Assembly (NCBI RefSeq): GCF_900156345.1
Contig: NZ_FTPP01000002.1
Coordinates: forward strand, 930,001 to 994,000
Direction of reading: 5' to 3'
Length of the DNA: 64,000 nt
Source: Pontibacter indicus
GTDB lineage: Bacteria; Bacteroidota; Bacteroidia; Cytophagales; Hymenobacteraceae
How positions within the stretch are numbered: position 1 is the stretch's first letter; every line of letters begins with the position of its first letter. The notes below the pieces were generated by a model. The model ran no database searches. It saw only the letters and a list, made by a program, of their open reading frames with translations, and was not told the DNA's origin. The position numbers and the translations under genes are program-made. Below are positions 54,462 to 63,889 of the stretch, piece after piece.

Positions 54462-54527
54462 TCAGTTCGCAATTAGCCTGCAAAGATACACAAAAAGTAC
54501 CAGAATAGGCCGTTTGACGGCCGAATG

Positions 54528-55280
54528 TTAGCGGTCAAGGTTACGTCCGCCTACGTTGATGACGAAGCCCAGCGAAAACACGGAATAGCCCGCCGTGAGC
54601 GCCTTGCGGTTGCGCAAACCGAAGTTGGTGCCGCTCGTGTACTGCAATTGCACCGTTGGGCTGAGGGTCATGCGGGTATAAAAGATCGGCTCCAGGAAGA
54701 TATTGTCTTCGTTGGATTGCTTCACGCCGTCGAGCAGGTGCTTGTTCATGTTCACATAGCTCATGCGCAGGGCCGTGCCGTAGTTGAGCGGAAACTCATT
54801 GCCGAGCAGGCGCAGTGATTTTTTCTTTTTGGAACTGAAATTCACCTGCGTGAAATATTTGCTGAAACCGGCCTCGCGGCGCGTAAACGTCATCACGCCT
54901 TCTTTCTCTTCCTTCTCGGTACGGTCGCTACTACCACCGCCAAAGCCGGCGTATATTTCCAGCACGCGGTTCTGGTTTGGGCCGAACGTGGTGAAATAGC
55001 CCGCGCCTGCCTCTATCAGGCTATGGCGAAAGTCCCGCTTCTTGCGTTCTTGGTTCAGCATCGAGCCGTTCAGCATCACCCCGATGTTGTCAGTAACAGC
55101 GTAGGCGGTGTTAAACGTGATGTTGCCTTTCGGTGTAATGTGCCCGGCAGCGCTCAGCTCGCCCTTTTGGGTGAACATAGGCACATTCGGCACGTTGGGC
55201 ATGTACGTAGACACACAGCCGGTGGTCAGAAAGAGGAGGGCAACAGCAAGGAGTTTAGTAGAATGTAATCGTGCTTTCAT
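54528..55280 (-). CDS. Lipoprotein of unknown function, beta-rich
   Basis: A 250-residue protein with a lipoprotein signal (LLAVALLFLTTGC, cysteine near 22). The mature chain has repeated amphipathic beta segments ('ITFNTAYAVTDNIGVMLNGS', 'VLEIYAGFGGG', 'FSLGFVINVGGRNL'), like a small outer-membrane barrel. It overlaps no gene and is probably single. No family is recognised. Confidence 0.72.
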   Translation of the reverse strand: MKARLHSTKLLAVALLFLTTGCVSTYMPNVPNVPMFTQKGELSAAGHITPKGNITFNTAYAVTDNIGVMLNGSMLNQERKKRDFRHSLIEAGAGYFTTFGPNQNRVLEIYAGFGGGSSDRTEKEEKEGVMTFTRREAGFSKYFTQVNFSSKKKKSLRLLGNEFPLNYGTALRMSYVNMNKHLLDGVKQSNEDNIFLEPIFYTRMTLSPTVQLQYTSGTNFGLRNRKALTAGYSVFSLGFVINVGGRNLDR

Positions 55281-55442
55281 ACAGGTAAGCGTGGCTAAAA
55301 GAACTGCTAAACTAACTTTCCTGTCGCTAAGAAGAAAAATATTTTTGTTCTTTTCCGTGAATCGAAGTTCGTGCCTATACCTGTGTGCTCTTTCCTTTCA
55401 AGTCTAGCCGCATTGGCGTAGCTTTGCGGCAGCTTATACCTG

Positions 55443-56441
55443 ATGAAAAAGATCCTGATCATACAGACCGCCTTTCTGGGCGATGTGGTGCTGGCAACGG
55501 GGCTGGTCGAGAAACTGCACGCCCATTATCCGGAGGCACAGCTCGACTTTTTGCTACGCAAAGGCAACGAGTCGCTGCTGAAAGGGCACCCGCTGCTAGG
55601 GCAGGTTTTGATCTGGAACAAGCAGGAGGGCAAGTATAAGAGCCTGCTGAAACTGCTCCAGCAGATCCGGCAGGAGCGCTACGATCTGGTCGTGAACCTG
55701 CAACGCTTCGGCGCCACCGGTATACTCACTGCGCTCTCCGGCGCCCACGAAACGGTTGGCTTCGACAAAAACCCGTTTTCCCGTTTCTTTACACGCCGCT
55801 ATCCGCACGATGTGAACTCCGGCACGCACGAGGTGGAGCGCAACCACCTGCTCATCGCCAGTCTCACCGATGCGCAACCCGCCAAACCCAGGCTATACCC
55901 TTCTCCGGAAGATTTCAACAAAGTGGAGCCGCTCAAGGCAGAGCCCTTTATTTGCATGGCGCCGACCTCGGTCTGGTTCACCAAGCAGTACCCGCTGGAG
56001 CAGTGGGTAGAACTGCTCGACCAACTTGGTGACAGGTATAAGGTATACCTGCTCGGAGCGCCGGCCGACAAGGCGCACTGCGAGGAGATTATCAGCAAGA
56101 TCAAAAACGCGAGGGTCGAAAACCTGTGCGGACAGCTGAACCTGCTGCAGTCGGCGGCCCTGATGCGCGATGCCGTGCTCAACTACGTGAACGATTCCGG
56201 TCCTATGCACCTGGCCTCCGCCCTGGATGCACCTACCTGCGCCATCTTCTGCTCCACCGTGCCGCGTTTCGGCTTCGGGCCGTTGGCAAACTTCTCGGCC
56301 ATTGTCGAGAAAAATGAGCCACTTTACTGCCGTCCCTGCGGTTTGCATGGGTATAAAACCTGCCCCGAAGGACATTTTAAATGTGCAAAAGACATCGCCA
56401 CTGTACAGCTGCTGGAGGTGCTCGCTACCCGCACAGCCTAA
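55443..56441 (+). CDS. Glycosyltransferase family 9 (heptosyltransferase-like)
   Basis: A 332-residue GT-B enzyme. The N-terminal 'ILIIQTAFLGDVVLATGLVE' is the heptosyltransferase start. The C-terminal domain has 'YVNDSGPMHLASALDAPTCA', with the conserved DSGPMH. It transfers a heptose or similar sugar to lipopolysaccharide core. A four-cysteine end (CRPCGL...CPEGHFKC) is typical of the family. It precedes pepP but has its own start region. Confidence 0.88.
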   Translation: MKKILIIQTAFLGDVVLATGLVEKLHAHYPEAQLDFLLRKGNESLLKGHPLLGQVLIWNKQEGKYKSLLKLLQQIRQERYDLVVNLQRFGATGILTALSGAHETVGFDKNPFSRFFTRRYPHDVNSGTHEVERNHLLIASLTDAQPAKPRLYPSPEDFNKVEPLKAEPFICMAPTSVWFTKQYPLEQWVELLDQLGDRYKVYLLGAPADKAHCEEIISKIKNARVENLCGQLNLLQSAALMRDAVLNYVNDSGPMHLASALDAPTCAIFCSTVPRFGFGPLANFSAIVEKNEPLYCRPCGLHGYKTCPEGHFKCAKDIATVQLLEVLATRTA

Positions 56442-56530
56442 GTGGGTTAGCTTGTCGGGGGTAAGGTGTTAGAAGTAGGAATAAGTCAAGTCCGGAACAA
56501 CTGGTATATTAAGCTTTTTCTATAAAGGTG

Positions 56531-56560
56531 TTTGCACTAAAGATAAAAGTGCTACCTTTG
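56531..56560 (+). promoter_or_regulatory. Bacteroidetes-type promoter of the aminopeptidase P gene
   Basis: TTTG (56531-56534) and TACCTTTG (56553-56560) are separated by 18 nt. This is a full match to the TTTG / TAnnTTTG consensus, 68 bp before the start codon. Confidence 0.7.
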
Positions 56561-56627
56561 CGGTGCAAGTTTAACCAGGCTGAGAGGTCTGACGAACTGC
56601 AGTGCCAGCTACTATACCTACAAAACT

Positions 56628-57911
56628 ATGAAATACCAGCCCATCGACAGGGAGCTGTTCTGCTATAACAGGCGCAATTTTGTGCGGCAGCTCAAGCCTT
56701 GTTCACTTGCTGTTTTTCATTCTAATGATGTGATGCCAACCAATGCGGACGGCACCATGGCCTTCCGCCAAAACAGTGACCTCTTCTATCTTTCAGGAGT
56801 AGACCAGGAGGAAAGCATTCTGTTGCTTTTCCCGGACGCACGCGACGAGCGCATGAAGGAAGTGCTGTTTGTGCGTGAGTCGAACGAGCACATCATGGTA
56901 TGGGAAGGGTATAAGCTCACCAAAGAGCAGGCCCGCGAGACTTCAGGTATAGCCACGGTGCTGTGGCTGAAAGACTTTAAGCAGGTTTTCAATAACCTGA
57001 TGGCCGAAGCCGAGCACGTATACCTGAACACCAACGAGCACTTGCGCGCCGTGGTGGAGGTAGAAACCCGCGATGCCCGCTTCGTTAAATGGTGCCAGGA
57101 AGTATATCCGCTGCACCGCTACGAGCGCAGCGCACCCCTCATGCACCACCTGCGTGCCATCAAATCCGAAAGAGAAATAGACCTTCTCCGCAAAGCCTGC
57201 GATATCACTGAGCTGGGCTTCCGCAGACTATTGCAGTTTGTGAAGCCAGGCGTGATGGAGTATGAAGTGGAGGCGGAGCTTTACCACGAGTTCCTACGCA
57301 ACCGTTCACGCGGCCCGGCCTACAGCCCCATCATTGCATCGGGCGAGAATGCCTGCATCCTGCACTACACCGACAATAGCCGCGAATGCAAGGACGGCGA
57401 CCTGCTGCTGCTGGACGTAGGGGCCGAGTACGCCAACTACGCCGCCGACATGACGCGGACTATACCTGTGAACGGCAAGTTTACCAAGCGCCAGCGCGAG
57501 GTATACGAGGCAGTGCTGCGCGTGATGAAAGCCGCCACCCAAATGCTGGTGCCGGGCAACTCGCTTGACCAGTACCACAAGTTTGTGGGCACCGTGATGG
57601 AGAACGAACTGATCGGGCTTGGCTTGCTCAACGCAGGCGATGTACGTAACCAGGATCCGTCCAATCCGCTATACAAGAAATATTTCATGCACGGCACCTC
57701 GCACCACCTCGGGCTCGATGTGCACGACGTGGGCAACAAGTATCGCTCTCTTGAAGAGGGAATGGTGTTCACCTGCGAGCCGGGCATCTATATAAGAGAA
57801 GAAGGTATAGGCGTGCGACTGGAGAATGATATTCTGGTGACGCGAAACGGTCCGGTTGACCTGATGAAGAACATTCCGCTGGAGGCGGATGATATTGAAA
57901 GGCTGATGTAA
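56628..57911 (+). CDS. pepP: Xaa-Pro aminopeptidase (aminopeptidase P)
   Basis: A 427-residue M24B peptidase that removes N-terminal residues before proline. The N-terminal creatinase-like domain has 'FRQNSDLFYLSGVDQEESIL'. The metal ligands are seen in order: Asp in 'LLDVGAEYANYAADMTRT' (two), His in 'MHGTSHHLGLDVHD', Glu in 'FTCEPGIYI' and Glu in 'GVRLENDILV'. It uses two manganese ions. It is cytoplasmic, with no signal peptide. Confidence 0.93.
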   Translation: MKYQPIDRELFCYNRRNFVRQLKPCSLAVFHSNDVMPTNADGTMAFRQNSDLFYLSGVDQEESILLLFPDARDERMKEVLFVRESNEHIMVWEGYKLTKEQARETSGIATVLWLKDFKQVFNNLMAEAEHVYLNTNEHLRAVVEVETRDARFVKWCQEVYPLHRYERSAPLMHHLRAIKSEREIDLLRKACDITELGFRRLLQFVKPGVMEYEVEAELYHEFLRNRSRGPAYSPIIASGENACILHYTDNSRECKDGDLLLLDVGAEYANYAADMTRTIPVNGKFTKRQREVYEAVLRVMKAATQMLVPGNSLDQYHKFVGTVMENELIGLGLLNAGDVRNQDPSNPLYKKYFMHGTSHHLGLDVHDVGNKYRSLEEGMVFTCEPGIYIREEGIGVRLENDILVTRNGPVDLMKNIPLEADDIERLM

Positions 57912-58306
57912 AAGCGCTAAGCGCCTGCATGGTAGTGGCTTACATATAACTACTTGCAGCCTTTTTTATTGTATTTACGTTAAAAAAACAGATGCTTTGC
58001 ATTAATTGATGTTGAGCATACAACCCGCCACTCGTAAAAAGGGTTGAATTATAGTGACGCGCGCTTGCAGATAAGCAGTTAAAGAAGTGCAAACAGCGCA
58101 CCCGAGTAGATTTAGTTTTAAGCTGTTAAGACTGTTTTTTTAGACATTAACAAAATGCTTTGCTTATGGATAAAAACTACATCAATGCAACGACTACCCG
58201 CCTGACGTATCCAGATATACGTTCCGTCTGTTTTTTTATAGAAATATAAAAAAACTTACCTGAAAATATGTACGTATTGTCATATCAAAATATACTTTTT
58301 AAAATT
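57912..58306. other. Long leader/intergenic region before the OmpA porin
   Basis: About 395 bp, AT-rich, with no supported gene. It opens with a bulged hairpin and T-run (57925-57967) that can end pepP. ACGTAT...ATACGT with a following T7 run (58205-58240) could fold as an attenuator-like hairpin shortly before the ompA start. Confidence 0.5.
57925..57967 (+). terminator. Terminator after pepP
   Basis: CTGCATGGTAGT pairs, with one bulge, with ACTACTTGCAG and is followed by CTTTTTT. Confidence 0.55.
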
Positions 58307-59761
58307 ATGCGAAAAACTCTAACGAAACTATTTACAACTGCTTTTGCGCTTGTATTCCTGCTGTCTGCCAACACAGCTGTGCTTGCGCAGAACGCCGACC
58401 AACGGACGAACCTCCAGATCTACGGAAGTGCGCTCCAATATAAAGGTGATTTGGGCCATAACTGGTGGAAAGACAAAATGGGCTGGGGAGGCGGCGTATC
58501 GCTGAACCGTTACCTGAGCCCTGCTTTAGACGCTGGTTTGCACCTGAGCTACGGTAACACGGAGTTCAGTAGATTCGGCTCTTCCATGGACACCAAACTA
58601 GGTATGGCGATGCTCGGACTGAGACTGAAGATGTATGGCAATATCCTGAAAGAGGATGCTTTCATCGGCCCATACCTGACAGTGGGTGGTGGTGCTCACT
58701 TCGTAAGACCAGAAGGTGTTTCGCCAACAGGTCCTTATGACGAAAACTTCGTAGCAGGTGCTGCTTTCGGTGGTGCCGGTCTCCGTTTCAGATTCTCTGA
58801 CAACGTGAGCCTGTTCATTGAAACAAGAGCGCACTTCACGAGCAACGACAAATACGACAACATCGAGTCGAACATCAACGACCGCTTCCTGCAGCACAAC
58901 ATCGGTCTTGGCTTCAACCTGGGTAAAGGTAAAGACACAGACGGTGACGGTGTTCCGGATAGAAGAGACAAGTGCCCAGACACTCCAGCTGGCGTGCAGG
59001 TTGACAAAGATGGTTGCCCAATCGACACAGACGGTGATGGCGTTCCAGATTATCAGGACGAGTGCCCAACAGAGGCTGGTGTAGCGAACCTAGGTGGTTG
59101 CCCTGACCGCGACGGTGACGGCGTAGCTGACAAAGATGACCAGTGCCCAGACGAGCCAGGTACTGCTGCCACACAAGGTTGCCCAGACAGCGACGGTGAC
59201 GGTGTTCCGGATAAAGACGACAAGTGCCCTGACACTCCATCTGGTGTTCAAGTAGGTGCCGACGGTTGCCCAGTTGACTCTGACGGTGACGGTGTTCCGG
59301 ATAACGAAGACCTTTGCCCTAACTCTGCTGGTACTGCCGAAACTAAAGGTTGCCCTGAGCTAGATGCCCGTACGAAGAAACTGATCGAAGAGAAAGTTAA
59401 ATTCGAATTTGACCAGGCTCGCGTTCAGGACGGTTACCGTCAGCTGCTCGATAGCATCGTGGTAGCGCTTGAGAAATACCCTGACCACGTACTGTTGATC
59501 AAAGGTCACGCTGACCACATCGGTTCAGAAGAGTACAACCAGGCACTGTCTGAGCAAAGAGCCCAGGCTGTGAAGGATTACCTGATCCAGCGCGGTGTTC
59601 AGAACCCAGACCGTTTGGTAACAAGAGGTTACGGTGAGACGCAGCCACTGGTACAGGTTAACACCAGACTCTCTAAAGCCAGAACTGCTGCTGCCCGTGC
59701 TCAAAACCGACGCGTTGGTTTTGAGATGAACACGCCAGACATGCAACTGAATCTGGACTAA
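58307..59761 (+). CDS. OmpA-family outer membrane protein with TSP type 3 repeats
   Basis: About 484 residues from the ATG at 58307 (MRKTLTKLFTTAFALVFLLS signal peptide); the ATG at 58268 is upstream of a typical signal and is less likely. An N-terminal 8-strand barrel (about 30-205) is followed by five calcium-binding TSP3 units (DTDGDGVPD type). The C-terminal OmpA domain has 'VKFEFDQARVQDGYRQLLDS' and 'HVLLIKGHADHIGSEEYNQA', then 'NRRVGFEM'. It links the outer membrane to peptidoglycan. It lacks the host GGTATA motif, and its codon use looks like that of an abundant protein. Confidence 0.92.
   Translation: MRKTLTKLFTTAFALVFLLSANTAVLAQNADQRTNLQIYGSALQYKGDLGHNWWKDKMGWGGGVSLNRYLSPALDAGLHLSYGNTEFSRFGSSMDTKLGMAMLGLRLKMYGNILKEDAFIGPYLTVGGGAHFVRPEGVSPTGPYDENFVAGAAFGGAGLRFRFSDNVSLFIETRAHFTSNDKYDNIESNINDRFLQHNIGLGFNLGKGKDTDGDGVPDRRDKCPDTPAGVQVDKDGCPIDTDGDGVPDYQDECPTEAGVANLGGCPDRDGDGVADKDDQCPDEPGTAATQGCPDSDGDGVPDKDDKCPDTPSGVQVGADGCPVDSDGDGVPDNEDLCPNSAGTAETKGCPELDARTKKLIEEKVKFEFDQARVQDGYRQLLDSIVVALEKYPDHVLLIKGHADHIGSEEYNQALSEQRAQAVKDYLIQRGVQNPDRLVTRGYGETQPLVQVNTRLSKARTAAARAQNRRVGFEMNTPDMQLNLD
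58934..59359 (+). repeat. Tandem TSP3 coding repeats
   Basis: Five coding repeats share GACGGTGACGG(T/C)GT at the start and TGCCC near the end. They encode Asp-rich calcium loops and are prone to unequal recombination. Confidence 0.85.
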
Positions 59762-59789
59762 CATACCTTAACCGATAAGGTTATATGTC

Positions 59790-59824
59790 AAAAGGCCCCG
59801 CAGAGCAATCTGCGGGGCCTTTTT
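59790..59824 (+). terminator. Terminator after the OmpA porin
   Basis: AAAAGGCCCCGCAGA (59790-59804) pairs with TCTGCGGGGCCTTTT (59809-59823) around GCAA and is followed by Ts. Confidence 0.85.
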
Positions 59825-60441
59825 GTGTTTAGGTGGGGAGTGCACTGAGACGTCGCAGCGCCTCTCAGACCTGCGAGTGCCTAAAGCCAACTACGCAGGT
59901 ATAGCTTGTCTGAATCTTTATATAGGGCCCCTTCCCCAAGGATTTGCAGGATTTTAAAGAGGGCCCCTACCCCCAGGATTAACAGGATTATCGTGCACGA
60001 TTGATAATCCCCTTCCCCTTGCAAAGGTGGACTTTCTGTAGCTGCTATACCGAAGGTATAAGCGCTGTCGCAAAGGCCAAACGGACCGCTGGCAGGTATA
60101 GCAAGGCTAACTTGCACTTGAGCAATGAAACGGACAGCCGTGCCAGGTGCACTTTTCGGCGCTCCACTGTTTGAGCGTTCAGCGAGTTTGGAGCGTCTTG
60201 ATTATTTTGCTTACTTTTTTCATCAAGGAAAAAAGTGAGTGCCCGCCGCACAGGCGAAACTATGAAACAGATCGGTTCAAGATATAGATTTACAGAAGCT
60301 ACGTTAGGTATAGCTAGGCCAGAAGCCCCTCTATAGCAGACACGAGCGAGGACGCTCGCACCATCCTACGAGGCAAGCACAGTTATACAACACACCAGCC
60401 TTTGCTATAGCGCTTTCACTAAAACCGAATAAGAAGAAATG
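59825..60441. other. Intergenic region with several short repeats
   Basis: About 615 bp without a supported gene. It carries a 32-bp imperfect direct repeat (59924-59955 and 59960-59991), a CGAGCG-AGGA-CGCTCG hairpin (60343-60358) and several GGTATA motifs. It reads as a repeat-collecting spacer. Confidence 0.55.
59924..59991. repeat. Imperfect 32-bp direct repeat
   Basis: AGGGCCCCT.CCCC precedes AGGATT..CAGGATT in both copies (59924-59955 and 59960-59991). The part AGGATTAACAGGATTAT resembles a short sequence that I recall as common between bacterial genes. Confidence 0.7.
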
Positions 60442-61365
60442 TTACTGCTTCGAAGCAAGCAGGTATAGCACCGCCATCCGGATGGCAACACCATTCTCCA
60501 CTTGGTTAAGGATGATGGAATGATGTGAGTCGGCGGCATCGGAGCTGAGTTCGACACCGCGGTTAATCGGGCCGGGGTGCATGAGCACGATCTCCTTGTC
60601 GAGGCTGTCGAGCATCTTCTTGTCGATGCCGTAGTAGAGCGTATACTCGCGCAGGGATGGGAAATACTTCATTTGCTGGCGCTCCAGTTGTATGCGGAGC
60701 ACGTTGGCTACATCGCACCATTCCAGTGCTTTGCGCACATCCAGCTCCACTTTCACACCGAGCTCTTTGATGTACTTGGGCAGCAGCGTGACAGGGCCGC
60801 ACACCATCACCTCAGCGCCAAGCTTTTGCAGCGCGAAGATGTTAGAAAGGGCCACGCGGGAATGCAGAATATCACCAATGATCACCACTTTCTTGCCTGC
60901 TACATCACCCAGCTTTTCGCGGATGGAGAAAGAGTCAAGTAGGGCCTGGGTCGGGTGCTCGTGGGTGCCGTCACCAGCGTTTACGATGTTGGCATCAATG
61001 TGGCGGCTCAGAAAGTGCGGCGCTCCCGGGCTGGAGTGGCGCATCACGATCATGTCCACTTTCATGGCCAGGATGTTGTTCACGGTATCGAGCAGGGTCT
61101 CGCCTTTCTTCACGGAGCTGCCGCTCGACGAGAAGTTGATCACATCGGCAGAGAGTCTTTTCTCGGCCAGCTCAAACGAAAGGCGGGTGCGGGTAGAGTT
61201 CTCGAAGAAAACGTTGGCAATGGTGATGTCACGCAGCGAGGGCACTTTCTTAATGGGCCGGTTCAGAACATCTTTAAAGTTATCAGCAGTCTCGAAAATG
61301 AGTTGAATGTCGTTTGCTGTAATGTCTTTGATGCCGAGTAGATGCCGGACGCTGAGCTCTTGCAT
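60442..61365 (-). CDS. pyrB: Aspartate carbamoyltransferase catalytic subunit
   Basis: A 307-residue enzyme of pyrimidine synthesis joining carbamoyl phosphate and aspartate. The phosphate site STRT is at 57-60, the 'SGSSVKKGETLLDTV' loop is conserved, and HPTQ is at 137-140. No PyrI-type regulatory subunit lies in the window. It starts 7 bp after pyrR and is probably co-transcribed with it. Confidence 0.95.
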   Translation of the reverse strand: MQELSVRHLLGIKDITANDIQLIFETADNFKDVLNRPIKKVPSLRDITIANVFFENSTRTRLSFELAEKRLSADVINFSSSGSSVKKGETLLDTVNNILAMKVDMIVMRHSSPGAPHFLSRHIDANIVNAGDGTHEHPTQALLDSFSIREKLGDVAGKKVVIIGDILHSRVALSNIFALQKLGAEVMVCGPVTLLPKYIKELGVKVELDVRKALEWCDVANVLRIQLERQQMKYFPSLREYTLYYGIDKKMLDSLDKEIVLMHPGPINRGVELSSDAADSHHSIILNQVENGVAIRMAVLYLLASKQ

Positions 61366-61372
61366 GGGTGCT

Positions 61373-61921
61373 TTATTCTTCGTTTTTGGTCACTAACCAG
61401 ATATTGTCTTGCTGCGTTTCAGGCCCTTGCCACTCCACCAGTACCCGCTGCGATTGCAGCGAATTGACACGCCGCCCCACATAGGTTGGCTCAACGGGAA
61501 GGTGACGACTGTAGAGGCGGTCGATGAGCACCAGCAGCTCCACATTGGCCGGACGACCAAAAGAGATCATGGCATCCATAGCGGCTCTTACCGAGCGACC
61601 AGTGTAGAGCACGTCATCTACCAGAATCACCTTTTTATCCTCGATCAGGAAGTCGATGTGCGTGGCGTTGGCGGCCACAGGTGTTTCTCTCCTTCTGAAA
61701 TCGTCGCGGTGAAAAGTGGTGTCGAGGTAGCCGGTTGGGACGGTGGTGCCCAGAATGGCTTGCAGGGTGCTCTGAATACGCTGCGCCACCTGTCGTCCGC
61801 GTGGTTGCAGACCGATGATCACAGAATCGGAAAAGTCGCCGTGGTTCTCGATGAGCTGGTGGCAAAGGCGCATCACCATGATCTCGAGCAACTGGTGGTT
61901 TACGATGAGTCTTTTCTGCAT
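61373..61921 (-). CDS. pyrR: Bifunctional PyrR (pyr regulator / uracil phosphoribosyltransferase)
   Basis: About 182 residues from the ATG at 61921 (MQKRLIVNHQ); a start at 61942 adds 7 residues. The PRPP motif is 'KVILVDDVLYTGRSVRAAMD', and 'IIGLQPRGRQVAQRI' is also conserved. In firmicutes PyrR binds pyr mRNA and controls attenuation. Here I see no clear anti-terminator upstream, so the enzyme role may dominate. It is the first gene of pyrR-pyrB. Confidence 0.92.
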   Translation of the reverse strand: MQKRLIVNHQLLEIMVMRLCHQLIENHGDFSDSVIIGLQPRGRQVAQRIQSTLQAILGTTVPTGYLDTTFHRDDFRRRETPVAANATHIDFLIEDKKVILVDDVLYTGRSVRAAMDAMISFGRPANVELLVLIDRLYSRHLPVEPTYVGRRVNSLQSQRVLVEWQGPETQQDNIWLVTKNEE

Positions 61922-62172
61922 GGCCTGGGGTCTTGGCTGCAAAGATAGGATGTTCGGTTGAATTGTGGGATAGCTAAATGGCTAAATTGTTGAATGGTTA
62001 AATTGTTTGATTGTTGATGGCTGAGATGAAGGAGGTAAAAAAACTTTAAGAAGGTATAGCCAGCACGAACAGAGAGGAAAAACAGGTATAGCGCAACTCA
62101 GCTGGTGGGCCCTATACCTCTCAACAGTCAACAATTAGCAATCAACAATTTAGACATTCAACGATTTAACCA

Positions 62173-63651
62173 TCAAAAAGAGATCTTATTGATGTAGAAA
62201 ACCGTGCGGTTTGGGCCGTTGGGAACGCGTATCCGCTGATAGCCGAAGGCGGCAAAGTGAGGGCCATACCAGCGGATCAGGCCCGGCAGGTCGGTGCTAA
62301 GGATCTTTTCGTCTTTTTCGTAGGGCAGAAGTTCAATCGAAGTTTCCTCATCCGTATACCTGTTTTGCTCCATCTGCCGGTAGATGATCTTCTCCTGGTC
62401 AGGGTAAGCCATCACGAACCGTCCGTTCGGCAAACTGGCGATTTCCACTGAGTGGGTGAGGGAACTGGTTATCATGTCGGGGAGGGGGAAAGTATTGTCC
62501 CAGAGCAGCACGCCGTCGCGGTCAAAGCCCAAGGCGATGGCGTGCGTGCGTTTGTAAGCCTGCGCCTCGCGCTCCAGCCCTCTCACGCGACTGTCGAAGA
62601 AGCTGTTGTTGCTGCGGTACTGCGGGAAGTATACCTCTGCGGCGAGCACATAGCCGCTGGGGGTCTGTATCAGGTCGTGCAGGAGCAGGCGATAGCGCTG
62701 CAGGGGTTCTTTGCCTTCTTTAACGCGGGCAAACTCACGCTTGCGGGTGCGCTCTTCGCGGCGCGGCTTCATGTATTTGAAAAAGTTCTGCAGGTCCAGC
62801 AAGGAGTAGAACTCGCCTTCTGCAACCTTTGAAGCCACTGGCGAGGTGAAAAAGCCTTGCACAAAGCGCAAGTCGCGGACGCCGTAGGTACCCAAAAGCA
62901 AACGGGAAAGCGTATCGCCAGGGGTGACCTCGGCGTTGAGCAGGCTTCTGTTTTGCGGTTGCAGGATGAAGTAGTTCTGTAGCAGTTTGCCGTTTTCGTC
63001 GAAGCTCTTCACCTGCAGGCGCGAGATCCGGCGGTTGGTCTCGGCCAGCACCACATCCACACGCCCGTGCACATGGTCGGTGAGCAGATCGGAGAAGGAA
63101 GACTCCTCCCCGTAGAGGGCTGGCAGTATGGTGGGCTGCGGCTTTTCGGGGTTCAGGTATAGCAGGTTGGGTTTGGTGTCGTAGCTGTTGCCCGTGATCA
63201 GGAAATGCTTGCCGTTGAGCACATTGAACTCGTAGATGTACTCTGCCTTCTCCAACTCGATCTCGCTTTGGCTGACCGCGCCGCTGTCCAGGTTCAGCCG
63301 CACGAAGGTATAGAGTGTGGGCTTGGCTGCCTGAAAGATCAGGTAGGTGTAGGGAGCCTCCGTATAGAGGCGCACAAATTCGTACTCAGCCTTCAGGTCC
63401 AGTTGGCTTTTCCAGACCAGTTCCAGGTTGGCATTGTACTTCTCCAGCAAAAAGTCAGGTTTCTTTGCCCAGGTGTCGGCTTTGCGGCTGTAGACCAGCA
63501 GGCTGCTGTCGGGCAGGGCCAGTACCTCCACATGGCTGTCTTCGAGCTGGTAGGGCAGCTCGAGGCGCACGGGTTGCTGAGGCTCCTGTGCCCAAAGCAG
63601 GGCAGGTGCCAGCACAGCATAGCAAAGCAGCAAAAGGCGCAGGTATGGCAT
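62173..63651 (-). CDS. Exported protein of unknown function
   Basis: A 492-residue protein with a signal peptide (MPYLRLLLLCYAVLAPALLWA). The chain alternates short beta units such as 'DSSLLVYSRKADTW' and 'NGRFVMAYPDQEKIIYRQ', and ends with 'RTVFYINKISF'. The pattern suggests a beta-propeller or sandwich. A basic patch (KPRREERTRKREFARVKEG) lies near 300. No family is recognised. Probably monocistronic. Confidence 0.72.
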   Translation of the reverse strand: MPYLRLLLLCYAVLAPALLWAQEPQQPVRLELPYQLEDSHVEVLALPDSSLLVYSRKADTWAKKPDFLLEKYNANLELVWKSQLDLKAEYEFVRLYTEAPYTYLIFQAAKPTLYTFVRLNLDSGAVSQSEIELEKAEYIYEFNVLNGKHFLITGNSYDTKPNLLYLNPEKPQPTILPALYGEESSFSDLLTDHVHGRVDVVLAETNRRISRLQVKSFDENGKLLQNYFILQPQNRSLLNAEVTPGDTLSRLLLGTYGVRDLRFVQGFFTSPVASKVAEGEFYSLLDLQNFFKYMKPRREERTRKREFARVKEGKEPLQRYRLLLHDLIQTPSGYVLAAEVYFPQYRSNNSFFDSRVRGLEREAQAYKRTHAIALGFDRDGVLLWDNTFPLPDMITSSLTHSVEIASLPNGRFVMAYPDQEKIIYRQMEQNRYTDEETSIELLPYEKDEKILSTDLPGLIRWYGPHFAAFGYQRIRVPNGPNRTVFYINKISF

Positions 63652-63889
63652 GTTACAATCTTGTGCTGCCGGCTGGCAGTAGGTATAAGGCAGACATGAG
63701 CCTGTTTAAAATTCATCTTTTGAGCATTATCTATACACCACTTAACGTTGCCACGCGGCGCATAAATTGTTGCGACAGAACCTGGCAAGGCTCTTTTCGC
63801 TTTCAAAAATGAAAATTAAATATGCTCTAAATGCTTTTTACTCTTTTTTGCACCGTAACGTTGTGCCTGCGCGCTGTAAGGCGCCCGGA

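Noticed and set aside
56570-56615. CTGAGA-containing leader resembling a TPP riboswitch before pepP
   Set aside because: Only the GGCTGAGA piece fits. The other conserved thi-box parts (GGGGTGC and the later CTGATCTGGATAATGCC-like part) are missing, and the gene is unrelated to thiamine.
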